Shown here one piece after another: positions 31,691 to 42,411 of a DNA stretch of 64,000 bases (position 1 is its first letter; every line of letters begins with the position of its first letter). Both the position numbers and the translations under genes were made by a program. This DNA comes from Progne subis subis. Its lineage: Eukaryota; Chordata; Aves; Passeriformes; Hirundinidae. The stretch is taken from the NCBI GenBank assembly GCA_022316685.1, contig JAKJHU010001070.1:30557-94556 (forward strand). The letters run 5' to 3'. The notes below the pieces were generated by a model. That model was given only the letters and a program-made list of their open reading frames with translations, was not told the origin of the DNA and did not search any database.

Positions 31691-34600
31691 TGTCAACCAG
31701 AAGGAGTCTGGAGAAGCCCAAGGCTTTGTGTGGCCAGGCAGAGGCAGGCAGGACACAGAGCTGTCAGCAAAGGAAGGGGCCAGCGAGGTGGGGCAGCCGG
31801 GGGATGACGACAGCCTGCAGGGACAGAGGCGCAGGGCATGGACACCGTAGGACAGCCTGGGCTGGAGAGGGCACAGGGATGGGCAGCAGCTGAAAGGCCC
31901 TGACACAGCCAACTCCTGCAGCACTTGGGCCATGGCTGCTGGCCCTGGGCCTGAGCCATGAGCAGGAGACAAGTGACCCTGGCAGGCCTGGGGCCTCATT
32001 GCCTCCTTGTCCCTGCTCAGCAGCCTGGCAGGGGCCGCCCCATGGTGCTGCCCTTGGCATTGCACATCCCCACATCCCAGTGTCCCGGGAAGAGCCCTGT
32101 GCACTGAGGGAGGGACAGGATCTGCCTTGGCAGGGGCTGGGGCTCAGGCCTCTGGTCTTTGCATTCCTGAAACACATGCAGGTTTGCTGAGCATCAGAGA
32201 CACCTTTGCCTTGTTTGTCCCCACCTGTCATCACTGCCTGCAGTGTTCTGCTCTGACTGGAACCTGGGGATACTTTCTCCGTCAGGTTGCTCTGTGAGAC
32301 CCATTAAAACTTGAAGAAACTTTGGAGTTTCAATTTAACTTGGAGTTCTTGAGAAGGTTTTTGAACATTCTGAAGAACTGAGTCTGATGTAAACAACACC
32401 AAACCCCTGAGAGGGTCATTAAAATCCTGGTGCTGTTTCTGTGCTGCTGAGCTGGGCAATCTCCTGGCACAGAGGCAGCTGCTGGCAATCAAGAGGAGCT
32501 TCAAGAAGACATTTCTCCTGAGGAGCAGCTCCTCTCCCAGCCCAGCAGGGCTGAGGGCACTGCCTGCAGGTACCTGAGAGCAGTGAAGCAGACAGAAGCC
32601 TAAGGAAGGTGGAAGGACAAATCTGAGGTTATTCAGAGAAATCTTCACAAGTTTTGAAAATACTGAGCTTCTTCATGGGGAAATCATCACCACTCCTGAT
32701 ACAGTAAGTCTCTGGCTGCAGGGATCTCCTCAAGCTGACCCAGGACAGGACTGACATGACTGTAAGGATGGCTCTGCTGCCCTTTCTGCTTTGGGGGAGG
32801 ATGTGCTCCAGAGCGGGGCTGCCCTGGGCACCGTCAGAGGGACAGGGCAGGATGGCTCCTGCTGCCAGGGATGGCTGCAGGGGCTGAAGCTGGGGCTGCA
32901 GCCAGGGCTGTCGTGCAGAGCAGCTTCTGCAGCCCTGAGGGCTCTTGGCCAGGCCAGGGCATCTGCCACCTGCCAGGGGCAGCTCTCAGCCTGCCTGGGA
33001 GCTCCCCATGGATGGTGGAGGGGAGCTGTGGGTGCAAGGAGTGACTCCTGCCAGGGCATATCCTGCTGTGGTGGAGAGGGTGCTGTGTGGGCCAGGGCTG
33101 CTCAGAGCTCCAGCTCATGCCCAGGTCATTTCTTAAGGGACTTGTCATGAGTTCATTCAGGGCAGGAATTTCCTACCTGAGTCTGTTCTTTCCTGAACCT
33201 GTGCTCCCACTTTTGCCTGACTCAACTTGGTGGGAATGTAAACTCAGCAGTGCAGGGCAGGGCAGGAACTGAGGCTCTTAAACCATTACCCTGAGTTTTC
33301 CTGGGACCCTCAGCAAGTGCCTCCACTTCCCCAGCCTCCAGATCCATGCAGCATCCCCTTTCCATGGTGCCCAGTCCTGGGGGAGCTGTTCTTTAATCCC
33401 TGCAGCCCCGAGCAGCTGCAGGGCAGAGCTGGCCCAGGGGCTGGGCTGGGCTCTGGCAGCACTGGCAGGGAAGGAGCCCGGGGCCACAGGAACAGCTCGG
33501 GCTGGGACAGCTCCAGCAGCAGAGGCATGGGCAGGGAGGGAGGGAGGCAGTGCTGAGGGAAGCCCTGCTGCAGGGGAGATGTGGCACCTGCCGGCCCTGC
33601 CCTGCAGGGCACACACTGCCCTGAGCAGCACAGCTCTTGTGTCCCCTCGCAGCCAGCACAGCCCTCAGCCCGGGGGCTCGGGGCCCTCAGTCCCCTCCTG
33701 GGCCGGCAGAGCAGCCCCAGAGATGAAGGGCATCTCTCCTGCCATGTGCCCATTCCCTGCTGACCAGGGCCTGAGGGCCACTGTCCTGCACTGCTGCTGC
33801 CTGGCAGGGGCTGTGCAGGGCTGGGCAGGGAAAGGCTTTTCCTCAGGGCCCAGCTCTCTCTCTCCTTGCCTTGCCCAGGTGCTCCTGGCATTGCTGACGG
33901 GCTCTCTGGGAATGGCAGTTCCAGCTGCAGGCTCAGGCCCAGCCCTTGGGCTCCTCCTGTGCAGCCTGAGCACAGCAATGGGGTGTCCCAGCTCCCTCTG
34001 CCCTGGGGAGCTCTGGGCAGGGCAGGCTGGGAATGAGCCGACTCTCCCTGACTTTGGGAAAGGCAGGAGCCACTCTGTGTGCCAGGGATCCCTCTGCTCT
34101 CAGCAGTGTCTCCTGGCTTTCCAGGGTAACACGGGAGTGGAGCTCAGAAAGGTGCAAGTCCAGGGCAGCTGGGAACAGGAGAGAGGGACAGAGCAGCTCC
34201 CCTCAGTCTGCACTAAGCCTCAGAAAATCCTTCTGTCTCACTGGCTCTCTGTTCTCCCCAGGTGCAGCAGAATCTCTTGTTCTGCCTCCTGCAATCCCCA
34301 TCCCTTCACCCTGGCAGCTCCTGTACGTTAAGGGCTGATTCCTTGTCCAAGTTCAAACACCAGGACTGGCCCCTGCCCTCACTGTTCCCCTGCACTGACT
34401 GGGGGTCAGGGCTGACTCCCTGGTTTGCTGCAGGACCAGATCTGGCTCCTCACTGAATATTTGGCAGCAGCAATCAAGGCTCCAGAAACCAAGGTGAAGG
34501 AAGTTCTCCAAGACGTAGACAAGGGGGAGGTGTTTAGTTGCAGCGTCTGTGAGAAAGGGCTTTGACTCTTCTATGAGAAAACTCTCTTCAGCTGTCATTG

Positions 34601-37150
34601 TCTTTTCTCCTGTAAAAGGTTCCAGTGTCTGGAGAAAGGAAATGTCCAACAGCAGCTCCATCAGCCACTTCCTCCTGCTGCCATTGGCACACACGCGGCA
34701 GCTGCAGCTCCTGCACTTCTGCCTCTTCCTGGGCATCTCCCTGGCTGCCCTCCTGGCCAACGGCCTCATCATCAGTGCCGTAGCCTGCGGCCACCTCCTG
34801 CACACGCCCATGTTCTTCTTCCTGCTCAACCTGGCCCTCACTGACCTGGGCTCCATCTGCACCACTGTCCCCAAAGCCATGCACAATTCCCTCTGGGACA
34901 CCAGGAACATCTCCTACACAGGATGTGCTGCACAGCTGTTTCTGTTTGTATTTTTCATTTCAGCAGAGGTTCCCCTGCTCACCATCATGTGCTATGACCG
35001 CTACGTGTCCATCTGCAAACCCCTGCACTACGGGACCCTCCTGGGCAGCAGAGCTTGTGCCCACATGGCAGCAGCTGCCTGGGCCAGTGGCTTTCTCTGT
35101 GCTCTGCTGCACACGGCCAATACATTTTCCCTTCCTCTGTGCTATGGCAATGCCCTGGGCCAGTTCTTCTGTGAAATCCCACACATCCTCAAGCTCTCCT
35201 GCTCACACTCCAAACTCAGGGAGCTTTGGATTATTGTGGTTGGTACCATTTTAGTTTTTGTCTGTTTTGTGTTTATACTTTTCTCCTATGTGCAGATCTT
35301 CAGGGCCGTGCTGAGGATCCCCTCTGAGCAGGGACAGCACAAAGCCTTTTCCACCTGCCTCCCTCACCTGGCCGTGCTCTCCCTGTTTATCAGCACTGGC
35401 TTTTTTGCCTACCTGAAGCCTCCCTCCATCTCCTCCCCATCCCTGGATCTGGCAGTGTCAGTTCTGTACTCAGTGGTGCCTCCAGCCCTGAACCCCCTCA
35501 TCTACACCCTGAGGAACCAGGAGCTCAAGGCTGCAGTGTGGACACTGATCACTGGGCAATTTCAAAAACATTAAATTGGTTGTCAATTTCAGAAAATATC
35601 TTGTAAAGAATAGCATTTAATAGCATTTGTTGGTTCAGTTGTTGGGTTTTTTCCTTAGTTTTAATTTTCAATGATGTTCACAATACAAGGTCATTGTTCA
35701 TGTCTTTTCTTGTTTTGTTTCTCTCCACCTTTGCTGTGGCCCCTAAGTGTGTCAATGAGAAGCTGTGCTCTTTGCGGCTTTTAAACAAACAAAAAGATCT
35801 CCTAACAAAGTTTGCACTGGAGACCCCATTTTATTCCCTTCTCTGGAGCTGCAGCAGCAATGTCTGTGTGCAGAGCTGGGGCAGATCAGTGCTGGCAAGG
35901 CAGCTGTGCCCAGCAGCAGCAGCACTTGGTGTTGCCAGTGCTGCTCCCGTGCCCCTGCCCCGCTGCCCTCCTGGCCCTGCTCTTGCTGTAGGGCCTGAGT
36001 GCTCTCGGGGCCGGGCACAGTGCTGGGGGTGGCAGTGCCGGGGCTGCAGCAGGGACAGGCCATGGGCACTGCTGGGGCAGCGCTGACGCCTCAGGGCAGG
36101 GCCTGGGGGCTCCAGGCTCCTTGCCCAGGCTCCCTCCAGCACACGCCCAGGCCAATGCTCAGCAGAGAAAAGCCCCGTGAGCAGCCCCAGGGTGGCCGTG
36201 GGCAGGGTGGGGGCAAACAGCATGGCTGGGGCTCTGCAAGGTCCCTGGGGGACACAGGAAGGAGCAGAAGAACGGACTGATCCATCCCCACTGCTCTGGA
36301 CACCCCAGGGCAGTGTCCCAGAGCATCCTCATGCACCTGCCAAAAACATCCCCCCTCTGCAGACCTGGCCTCTGCCCCAGCTCACACAGGTGCCACATCC
36401 TCGCAGGCACAGACACAGCAGCACTGGCTCAGGAGCCCCTGTTTGCACTGCACAGAGCAGAGTGAGCACCCCCGTGGGGTTGGTGTGGGGAGATGAACCT
36501 GAGTGAGCACAAATGCCATCAGCCCCTGGGGCCAGGAAGTCTGGTCTCTGAAAGTCAGAGATTATCTAAAAACTCAACAATTTTATTGTCACTGTACCTA
36601 AAACAGCTTCTGACCCTCACTGATCTCCCACCAGCCCTTCTCTGAACAGCAGGAGACAGAGCTTTCCTTGGCAGTGGCAAGAGAAGGAAACCTCCCTAAA
36701 GAGGAAGGTTGTGCCAGCTTGGAAGGTTCAGCCTGGAGGTGAGGAAAAAGAAAAGTCCCTGCCAGGGTAGAATTTTGGTGCTCGAGGTGTCCCAGCATGA
36801 GCCTGGGCCATGCCCTGGCTCTGTGTGCCAGGAGCCGGCAGCGCTGGGTGCAGGGAGCCCAGGGAGGGCACAGAAATGCTGGGCTGAGAAATGCTGGGGG
36901 GCACAGCGAGATGGGCGTGTGCAGCCGGCCAGGGCACAGGAGCAGCACACACAGGGGGCACAGCCTGCAGGAGAGATGGCCAAGGGCTGGGCAGGGCTGG
37001 CAGGGCCACAGGCACCCAGGCCTTTGTCCCCTGGGCTCTGGCAGTGCCTCTGGAGGCCCCACAGAAGGAAGTTTCCTTCCAGGGGCTGCACTTTGCTTCT
37101 GCCTCGCCCCTCCCTGAGGAGCCTGGCAGGGCTTGCAGCTTTCTGACATT
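31690..37150 (-). repeat. Segmental duplication copy C (inverted)
   Basis: The block order of copy A is present in reverse: 156-codon block (32234-31764), block to 32640, 32640-33150, a GC-rich upstream block 33300-34640, OR14 gene, block 35830-36230. It continues with 36230-37150, which is shared with copy D (50981-51900) but absent from copy A. The satellites are missing. Confidence 0.85.
34642..35574 (+). CDS. Olfactory receptor, family 14-like, intact
   Basis: A 310-residue single-exon odorant receptor, full length for the family. The frame is open from an ATG at 34549, but I place the start at 34642 because this gives MSNSSSI, identical to the copy A gene. Motifs are PMFFFLLNLALTDLG, GCAAQ with the TM3 cysteine, MCYDRYVSICKPL, ECL2 cysteines LPLC, QFFC and KLSC, KAFSTCLPHL and PPALNPLIYTLRN. 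TM5 and the segment after TM3 differ most from the other copies, which is where OR ligand pockets vary. The upstream kilobase matches copy D, so this gene has the more typical promoter. Confidence 0.93.
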   Translation: MSNSSSISHFLLLPLAHTRQLQLLHFCLFLGISLAALLANGLIISAVACGHLLHTPMFFFLLNLALTDLGSICTTVPKAMHNSLWDTRNISYTGCAAQLFLFVFFISAEVPLLTIMCYDRYVSICKPLHYGTLLGSRACAHMAAAAWASGFLCALLHTANTFSLPLCYGNALGQFFCEIPHILKLSCSHSKLRELWIIVVGTILVFVCFVFILFSYVQIFRAVLRIPSEQGQHKAFSTCLPHLAVLSLFISTGFFAYLKPPSISSPSLDLAVSVLYSVVPPALNPLIYTLRNQELKAAVWTLITGQFQKH

Positions 37151-37600
37151 TGTCCTTGCTGCCCCTGCCATCCCCCTGCCCCACAAACAGCCCCGAGCCA
37201 CCCGTGAGGGACAGGCCCTGCTGTGCCAGGCCTGGCCTCAGGGCTTGGCCTTTCTGCTTCCTCCAGCCAGCCCAGGCCTTGCTCAGCATTGCAGTTCCCT
37301 GCTCACAGCCTTTGGCTCCCTGCAATCCTGGCCTCAAGGATCTGCTCTCACCAGTGCCTGGGGAGCCTTTGGCACTCCCTGCCCTCACTGGGGCCCAGTG
37401 ATGCTCCAAGGGACTTGGAGTTTTGCTTTTGCCTCCCTGAGCAGCTTCTTCAACCTTCTCTCAGTGCCTGAGGGTCCTGGACTCAGCCCCAAATCCACTG
37501 TGGGGCTCATGAAAATACAGAAAACCCTCAGTAGCTCTTTGTCTTCCTTCTATTGTCTTCAAGTCTCCAAGGCATGTTAAGATGATTGGAGTCAGTCCTG
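37151..37600. other. Unassigned GC-rich segment
   Basis: This is beyond the end of homology to copy D. Overlapping open frames of up to 229 codons run through GC-rich DNA on the plus strand, without recognisable domains. It is probably non-coding. Confidence 0.4.
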
Positions 37601-37619
37601 TTAAGGAGGGAGATTTCAA

Positions 37620-37875
37620 AGTGCATCTCATGGTTTTTTTTTTTTGTTTTTTTTTTTTTAAATCACATGAGTTTTTTTAAAAAAATCGATTCTGAGAAGA
37701 GGTAACAAAATCATTCTCCAAGTGATCTTGATGCTGAATGTCTCTTTAGGAGGTGTGGGCCTGGAGAAGAATGAGCCCCTTGCAAGTTGACCCTCTTTGG
37801 AAAACCTGCTCCTTTACTGCCAACCTCACCATGTCTAACATTGCCCACATGGGACTAAACTCCCAAAACATAACT
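37620..37875 (+). repeat. 250-bp direct repeat, first copy
   Basis: A T-rich start is followed by 'ctgagaagaggtaacaaaat', 'gatgctgaatgtctctttag' and 'gagaagaatgagccccttgc'. The same sequence recurs at 38580-38825 with about 10% differences, about 950 bp away. Confidence 0.8.
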
Positions 37876-37899
37876 GCAATAAATACGATAGACCAAATT

Positions 37900-38575
37900 C
37901 AATAAATCAAAATTTAGAATTTGATTTTGAGACAAAATAACAGTCTCTGATAGCCACAATTAAAAAGGACAGCGTCGAACCCCGGGGCTTCGGCGCTGGG
38001 TGAACACGGTAACACACTCTGTCAGTCTGTCACCCCCTCAGTTCACATTTCTGGTCTGGGGCTGCCGATTTTTATACACTGGTTCGCTGAGAGAAAATCG
38101 GGACCCTAAGACTCCCCCTTCCGAGGCAGCTTCATTAGATATTCATGTTCGGGTTCTGGTGCGGTTGAATGGATTTGCACTGGAGAACAATGTTGTGATT
38201 GCTGTGTCCGGGTACAGCGTAGAGATGTTAATGTCTAATGTCTGGCGGGGACGGATAAGATATCGATCTGATGTAATCATTCGGTCCTCCGGGTTCTCCA
38301 TCTCCCTTTTCCGTCCTTTTTGTTCTCCTCTAACGATTCCCGGCAGAAGTTTTCTCGTGTCCCTTTTTCGTGTAATTCCTGGCATAGCTTTCTTATGTCC
38401 CTTCCCATGCAATCTCCAGCAAAAGAATTCCTTGTGTCCCCCCCGTGCTGTTTTAGTCACAGTTAACCCGTTGTATACTCGATTAGAAATAAAACTAGCT
38501 CCTTATGGTTATCATTACATTTACAGAGAATGAATTACATATTATAACATTTAACACGAATTAACTCTAGGACAT
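37900..38575 (-). mobile_element. LTR-like insert with triplicated U3 repeat
   Basis: On the minus strand a TATA box (GTATAAAAA, 38069-38077) lies downstream of three direct 38-39-bp repeats (38322-38440), each containing GGGACA and a GGAAT or GGAGAT-like core. A GC-rich segment follows the TATA. It lies between two copies of a 250-bp repeat. The layout resembles a retroviral U3 with repeated enhancers, but I see no AATAAA in the expected place and no sharp ends. Another promoter-bearing repeat is possible. Confidence 0.45.
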
Positions 38576-38579
38576 ATAT

Positions 38580-38825
38580 CACATCATGATTTTTGGTTTT
38601 TATAATCATGTGAGGTTTGTTTTTTTTTTAATTTTCAGTTCTGAGAAGAGGTGACAAAAGCATTCTCTAAGTGATCTTGATGCTGAATATCTCTTTAGGA
38701 GGTCTGGGCCTGGAGAAGAATGAGCCCCTTGCAAGCTGACCCTCTTTGGACAACCTGCTCCATACTCCCAACTTCACCATGTCTGACATCACCCACCAGG
38801 GACTAAACTCCCAAAATATAACAAA
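38580..38825 (+). repeat. 250-bp direct repeat, second copy
   Basis: Matches 37620-37875. The two copies flank the LTR-like insert, which suggests either a tandem duplication later separated or a unit of about 950 bp repeated once with a partial second copy. Confidence 0.8.
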
Positions 38826-38942
38826 AACAAAAACAAAAACCAAAAACAAAAACAACCAAACCAAAACCAAACCAAACAAAACAAACAAACAAACAAAAAA
38901 ACAAACAAACAAAAAAACCCACCCAACAAACAACAAAAAAAT
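38819..38942 (+). repeat. (CAAA)-type simple repeat
   Basis: About 120 bp consist only of A with interspersed C, in CAAA, CAAAA and CCAAA motifs. This is low-complexity sequence. Confidence 0.9.
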
Positions 38943-39347
38943 CATTTTTCTTTACGATTAAAATCTAATTAAATAATTAGAATATAATTGCATCTTTCTT
39001 ATTTATAATAATTCTGTTTCTGTATACCTAATTTTTATATTTATATTAAAAAACCCATACATATTAAGCAACCAAAAAAGTTTTAGTCATTTGTTCTTAG
39101 TAACACAACTCCCTGCATTATTAATTGACCACTATTTGCTATTGATTTCTCCCTATTTTTGCGAACTAGTCCTAATTTAAGTCTTTTTCTCCTATTTTTT
39201 AGCATTTTCTCAGACAGGGTAAAAGGGGACACTTTGGGGTCCATGGAGACATTTCGGGGGCACATTTGGGGCAGTTTTGCGTCTAGGGAGGGAATTTGGA
39301 GAGAACTTGAGGGTCTGGAGGACTCGGGGGAGTCGGGCAGGCACTTG
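38943..39347. other. AT-rich then G-rich flank of ERV2
   Basis: AT-rich sequence runs to about 39200. It is followed by a G-rich stretch with 'actttggggtccatggagac' and 'ggaggactcggggga' that leads into the ERV2 3' LTR. No gene is seen. Confidence 0.4.
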
Positions 39348-39955
39348 TGTTCTGGAAAACAAAGAGTCAGAGACTTGCTGTTTTTGTATGTTTCTTTATT
39401 ATCAAGCTTGGCCTTGGGGGAGAGCTTGCTTGCTCCCTTGGCAACGTGGAGGAGGAGGTACACACAGCTTCGCTTCACAGCAAAGCTGGGGACTCCCACC
39501 CCCCCTCACAGGGCTTTTTCCCTTGCCGGGGAGTCCGTTTCGCTTCGCTGATCAGGGGTCGTCCAGCGATGGGGGACTCCTTCTCAGGTCACAGCGACTA
39601 AATGAAGCTGCTTCGGCGGACCCCCGTACTTCTTGCACTAGTCTAAAATGCGACTACAGTCCTGGATTTTACTTTGGTTCCCTGCTTTTCAGAGTCTCTT
39701 GTTCTTGAGTTGTTCCCAGAATTCTAGCGTTCTTTTTATTTGCATATTCAGACACTATCTGGCGAATGGGAGCAGAGATACAGGTAATAAGGTGAATTCT
39801 TAATTAACAAACAAGCAAATAAGGTAATAAATCAGTATTAAAACAGGAATAAGGCAAATTCTTTATATAGAAGCTAGCATTAACAATCTTAATGGAATTA
39901 CTTAACAATTAAGTAACTAAAACATAGATTTCTTGAATAGAATTTATTTATAACA
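39348..39955 (-). repeat. 3' LTR of ERV2
   Basis: 608 bp, TG...CA in the minus direction. It has a private change (AAGAAATC for AAATAATC) and a distinctive end (CTTTGTTTTCCAG). At the shared variant sites it mostly agrees with the ERV1 5' LTR. The polypurine tract lies at 39956-39972. Confidence 0.92.
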
Positions 39956-39984
39956 ACTCCCCCCTCTATTTCTTTGATCGAGCT

Positions 39985-41830
39985 TTAGCTCGCATCAATT
40001 GTTACCTCCTCTTCTTGAAAATAGATTTTTCTACATTTTTGGAACTTTTCATATATTTCTTTGGCATTCTCATGTTCGGGGTCTTGACTCTTTATTACCA
40101 TCATTTTGGTCTGTGTTTGACTGGTTGCTTTAGGGATCTGGATACTGGCTTGGACTGTGGAGGTAATCGTTCGAATTAGACATGGGATTAGACAAGGTAA
40201 AAACATTAACCCGGTGATTGAGCAAATTATCATAAACCCAGCTTTCTTCCACCAATCCCCCCTAAATGACCAAAAAACTATTCCACCAGTTGGTATCCAT
40301 TAGGGGAGTCCACTCCTGATTTCCCACATAGGCTAACTTTCGGATTTCCTTTGAGATGTTTTTAATTACTGCGCTTTTATCATCAATTTCTAAACAACAT
40401 TCAGACGAATTAAACTTACCACAGATTCCTCCTTCATCTGCTAAAAGGTAGTCGACAGCAAGACGTATTTGGTATATTACAGCTCTTGTTTGTGTTAGTT
40501 GGTCAGTGATGTGGTCTAATGCTAGAGCTGTTCTGTTAGATACTATTTCTAACACAGCTTGGAGCCTAATGATTCTATTTAACATGTAAATTGGAGTGTG
40601 ATACCCCCAGGACCCGTCCTGTGCCCATGTAGCTGGTCCATAGGTTTTAATGATCTCTTCTGGGGTCCATATTTTTCCTTTCCATTTTTGGTCTCCACCA
40701 ATTGTTAGAGTATCTGTTTTCTTTCGTTCGACTTTTCCCAGGTTGTCATATACTGGGACTCCCAGGTGTGCTCCTAATCTCTTGGGTAATAGGAAGAAAG
40801 CTGGCTTTATGATCCCTATTGTACAGCTTCCCGACCAATCCCCAGGCAATTTTGTATAAGCAGTATCCCCACAGATCCAGAACAGGTGATTTGGAGCTTC
40901 CCAGTAATCTTCCCTAGTTTCAAAAGGTTGTTGCCAAAACCGAGACAGTTCTTTTATCCCCCAAAAAGGATTTATAGCTTTGTCAATACATTCATATAAT
41001 TCATACCTCTCATTATAGATACACTTTTCCGTGTTCTCAGTTGACCAATACTTGTTAGGCCCTTTGGGAACCCATTTAGCACTTGAGTTTATTACTATTA
41101 TATACCTCTTACACATTAATTTTCCTACATGGGTTTGATAGCTGGTTCCTGTCCTCATGATACATTCTTCCCCAATGATTTTAGATTTGAGATCCCACTT
41201 CTCTCTTCCTCTTGTTCTTAGACTTCATGTACCCTGTTCAGTCTGTTTCCATTTTAGAATTTCTAGAGGGCTTAAACTAATTCCCTCCCAGGGCCATATT
41301 TCAGACATTTGTGTACCTCCACATATCCAGCACTCGGTTAAATTTAATTCTCGACTGATCCTTTCTACTAAGTCAATGAACAGGTTTTTTCCTGATGGGA
41401 TGTCTAGGCTTTTTTCAAATTTTGTTGTCAACACTTTTTCTTTTATTATATCCCTCAATCCTTTGTGATCTGCTTCAAAACATAATCAAGTATCTCCTAT
41501 AGGTCATTCCCCAAACAGGCGCTGTGCATAACTAGCTGTGTTTTTTGTGGTCCAATAAACTTTTCCATCCTCTTGGCAAGTATTCAACTGGGAATGGTCA
41601 AAGCAGTTTGGGTTCACGTTGGTATGGACCCTGCATAAGGATCTGAGATCCTCTCCATCGTACACTGGATGGTAGCAGTTAGCACAGGCTTTTGTTTCAT
41701 AGGTGTGCTTTATGAACATCATCAGTACGATCCCTCCCAGAGTCCGGTATGGGCCATCCTTCCTGGATCTCTGGCTCCACCCGGCCTTGCCTCTTGGAGT
41801 GGAGAGGTCTCCTAAAGAACCCACTTACAT
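39985..41830 (-). pseudogene. env: ERV2 env (ERV3-like, frameshifted)
   Basis: Four consecutive minus-strand frames cover it: 41824-41504 (SU N-terminus), 41458-41225 (SU), 41158-40262 (SU end and TM ectodomain) and 40233-39985 (membrane anchor and tail). In the 298-codon frame, SU motifs WICGDTAY and PAFFLLPKRLGAHLGVPVY precede a basic RKK at residues 145-147, where SU-TM cleavage would be expected. A TM heptad region follows, then C246-X7-C254-C255. The pattern CGKFN...CC with seven intervening residues is that of ERV3/HERV-R-type Env and not the six of murine gammaretroviruses. The anchor frame has ICSITGLMFLPCLIPCLI. Frameshifts near 41490, 41200 and 40262 disable it. Confidence 0.85.
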
Positions 41831-41879
41831 GCTTCCACTTCCCTTCCCTATTAATTTAGTTGCCCTTAGAGAATGTTCT

Positions 41880-42400
41880 GTAGGAGATTTACTCTCTTTT
41901 TTTTTTTTTCTTAAAAAAACTTTACACTCTTTTAATTTTTCTATTACTTAAATTTGTTCAAACTGCTACTTATAGAACTTAACAACTTTTAAAATTAACA
42001 AAGAAAAAATCTTAAACTTATTTAAATCACTATTTATAAAACCTAAACAATATTTAAACTTAATAAAAAACCCTGATTCTTTTTTTTTCTATTACTTAAA
42101 CTTATTTAAATTGCTATTCATAAAACTTACAATTTAAAAATTATTATTAAAAAAAAAAACCCTTAAACTTACTTAAATTCTTACTTATAAAAAAAAGACT
42201 TAAGCTATATGTAAAATTAATACAAAAAAGAACTTATACCCCTTTTTAATATATCTATTACTTAAACATATCTAAAATGGCTATTTACAAAAACTGACTT
42301 AGGTTTACAGAAATTAACCCTTATTGTGCCCCCCCCCCCCCCCCTTTTTTGAGTTCGTTGAATATGGGAGAGGCAACTGAAACAAAAGGTTTTCACAGTC
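41880..42400 (-). repeat. AT-rich degenerate repeat spacer of ERV2
   Basis: This is the mirror of 7892-8440 in ERV1, with the same repeated cores ('acttaaacttatttaaattg' type on the plus strand). A C-homopolymer of more than 15 bases lies at about 42328-42346. Confidence 0.75.
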
Positions 42401-42411
42401 TCTGTTATCTC

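Noticed and set aside
34549..34641. 31-codon N-terminal extension of the copy C OR gene
   Set aside because: The in-frame upstream ATG gives a tail not seen in OR proteins, and the copy A gene begins at the equivalent MSNSSSI.
35752..36336. Overlapping 80-145-codon frames in the GC-rich blocks next to the OR genes
   Set aside because: Several frames on both strands are open at once, composition explains them, and no domain is present.
9494..39347. The whole inverted arrangement as an assembly artefact
   Set aside because: Copies A, C and D differ at many sites and the two ERVs have independent lesions, so they are distinct DNA. Correct order and orientation still need long reads.
40262..41158. 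ERV2 env frame as a syncytin-like host gene
   Set aside because: SU N-terminus, anchor and tail are in other frames, so no membrane-anchored Env can be made from this copy.
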